NCBI GenBank assembly: GCA_017541265.1
Contig: JAFXZK010000138.1
Coordinates: forward strand, 1 to 51,379
Source: Bacteroidaceae bacterium
Lineage (GTDB): Bacteria > Bacteroidota > Bacteroidia > Bacteroidales > Bacteroidaceae
Reading direction: 5' to 3'
DNA: 51,379 nt
Part shown: positions 51,348 to 51,379 of the stretch, piece by piece
Numbering within the stretch: position 1 is the first letter of the stretch
Layout: each line of letters opens with the position of its first letter
Notes under the pieces: generated by a model
Told to the model about the DNA's origin: nothing
Seen by the model: the letters and a program-made list of their open reading frames with translations, nothing else
The model's database searches: none
Made by a program: the position numbers and the translations under genes

Positions 51348-51379
51348 ATGAACAAAGGTACACATTTTATCGGACAGCC
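51348..51379 (+). CDS. IS4-family transposase, 5' fragment
   Basis: Only ten and a half codons are in the window (MNKGTHFIGQP). From memory this is the conserved N-terminus of the DUF4372-type IS4 transposases common in Prevotella, Bacteroides and Porphyromonas. The rest continues beyond the right edge, so intactness is unknown. Confidence 0.7.
   Translation, partial: MNKGTHFIGQ

Larger units (their letters stand above)
51244..51379 (+). mobile_element. Left end of an IS4-type insertion sequence
   Basis: From about 51244 (CTGTCCGCTAAAACTTTTTG) the sequence has the look of an IS left end: a short terminal motif, a fold-back hairpin, a promoter box and then a transposase start. The exact boundary and target duplication cannot be fixed because the right end is outside the window. 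Confidence 0.7.

Overview
The window is chromosomal DNA of a Bacteroidota bacterium, most likely a gut- or rumen-type Bacteroidales close to Prevotella. Four things point there. Many genes are preceded by the phylum's promoter form (a TAnnTTTG -7 box, several with TTTG 19-20 bases upstream). Shine-Dalgarno signals are weak. The gene content is typical: a TonB-dependent receptor, a T9SS type B sorting domain, DUF4348, a fasciclin lipoprotein and methylmalonyl-CoA epimerase. Finally, the right edge holds the first codons of an IS4-type transposase. No rRNA, tRNA, CRISPR array or prophage was seen. Several genes were started at an internal ATG because the longest reading frame includes upstream non-coding DNA.

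Layout. 1-311: degenerate repeats. 312-1865: secreted GH30 glycosidase. 1926-8530: mfd, recN, tilS (repair and tRNA modification). 8646-10772 (-): fasciclin lipoprotein. 10903-14652: typA and a secreted GH99-like protein. 14739-18024 (-): sulfatase, Gfo/Idh/MocA oxidoreductase, trmN6. 18183-25854: lon, rplY, pth, pepT, an S4 RNA-binding protein, dnaG. 25890-27955 (-): outer-membrane barrel protein and a LysM/periplasmic-binding protein. 28038-31578: T9SS-sorted protein and uvrA. 31625-32647 (-): pheS. 32785-35466: DUF4348 lipoprotein, murB, PhnP-like hydrolase. 35478-37880 (-): lipoprotein, maf, kdsC-like phosphatase, nitroreductase. 38150-40549: TonB-dependent receptor. 40648-41356: MNT/HEPN toxin-antitoxin pair with a frameshifted HEPN gene. 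41357-42078: decayed DNA with palindromes and two back-to-back promoters. 42079-50774: methylmalonyl-CoA epimerase, DUF1080 hydrolase, fmt, GH3 glucosidase and a large CotH/discoidin/dockerin protein. 50775-51379: repeats and the left end of an IS4-type element.

The housekeeping genes are ordinary. The unusual layer is repeat DNA. At least three dispersed families run through both spacers and genes. Family B is a GC-rich palindrome of the type CCCTCTCCTTTGGAGAGGG. It sits in frame inside mfd (four places), tilS, pepT, dnaG, uvrA and fmt without breaking them, much like Rickettsia palindromic elements. Family C is built from ATTGTCAAATTGTC-like words. It is inserted in frame in maf and in the GH3 gene and forms the tail of murB. 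Family A consists of tandem arrays of exactly 22 bp at three loci, with a degenerate relative at the left edge. A fourth type, near the right end, is four hairpins whose centres are exactly 30 bp apart. Simple word repeats of the same kind also encode the hydrophobic cores of several signal peptides. Together they suggest a genome in which small repeats spread through spacers and are often accommodated as new protein segments.
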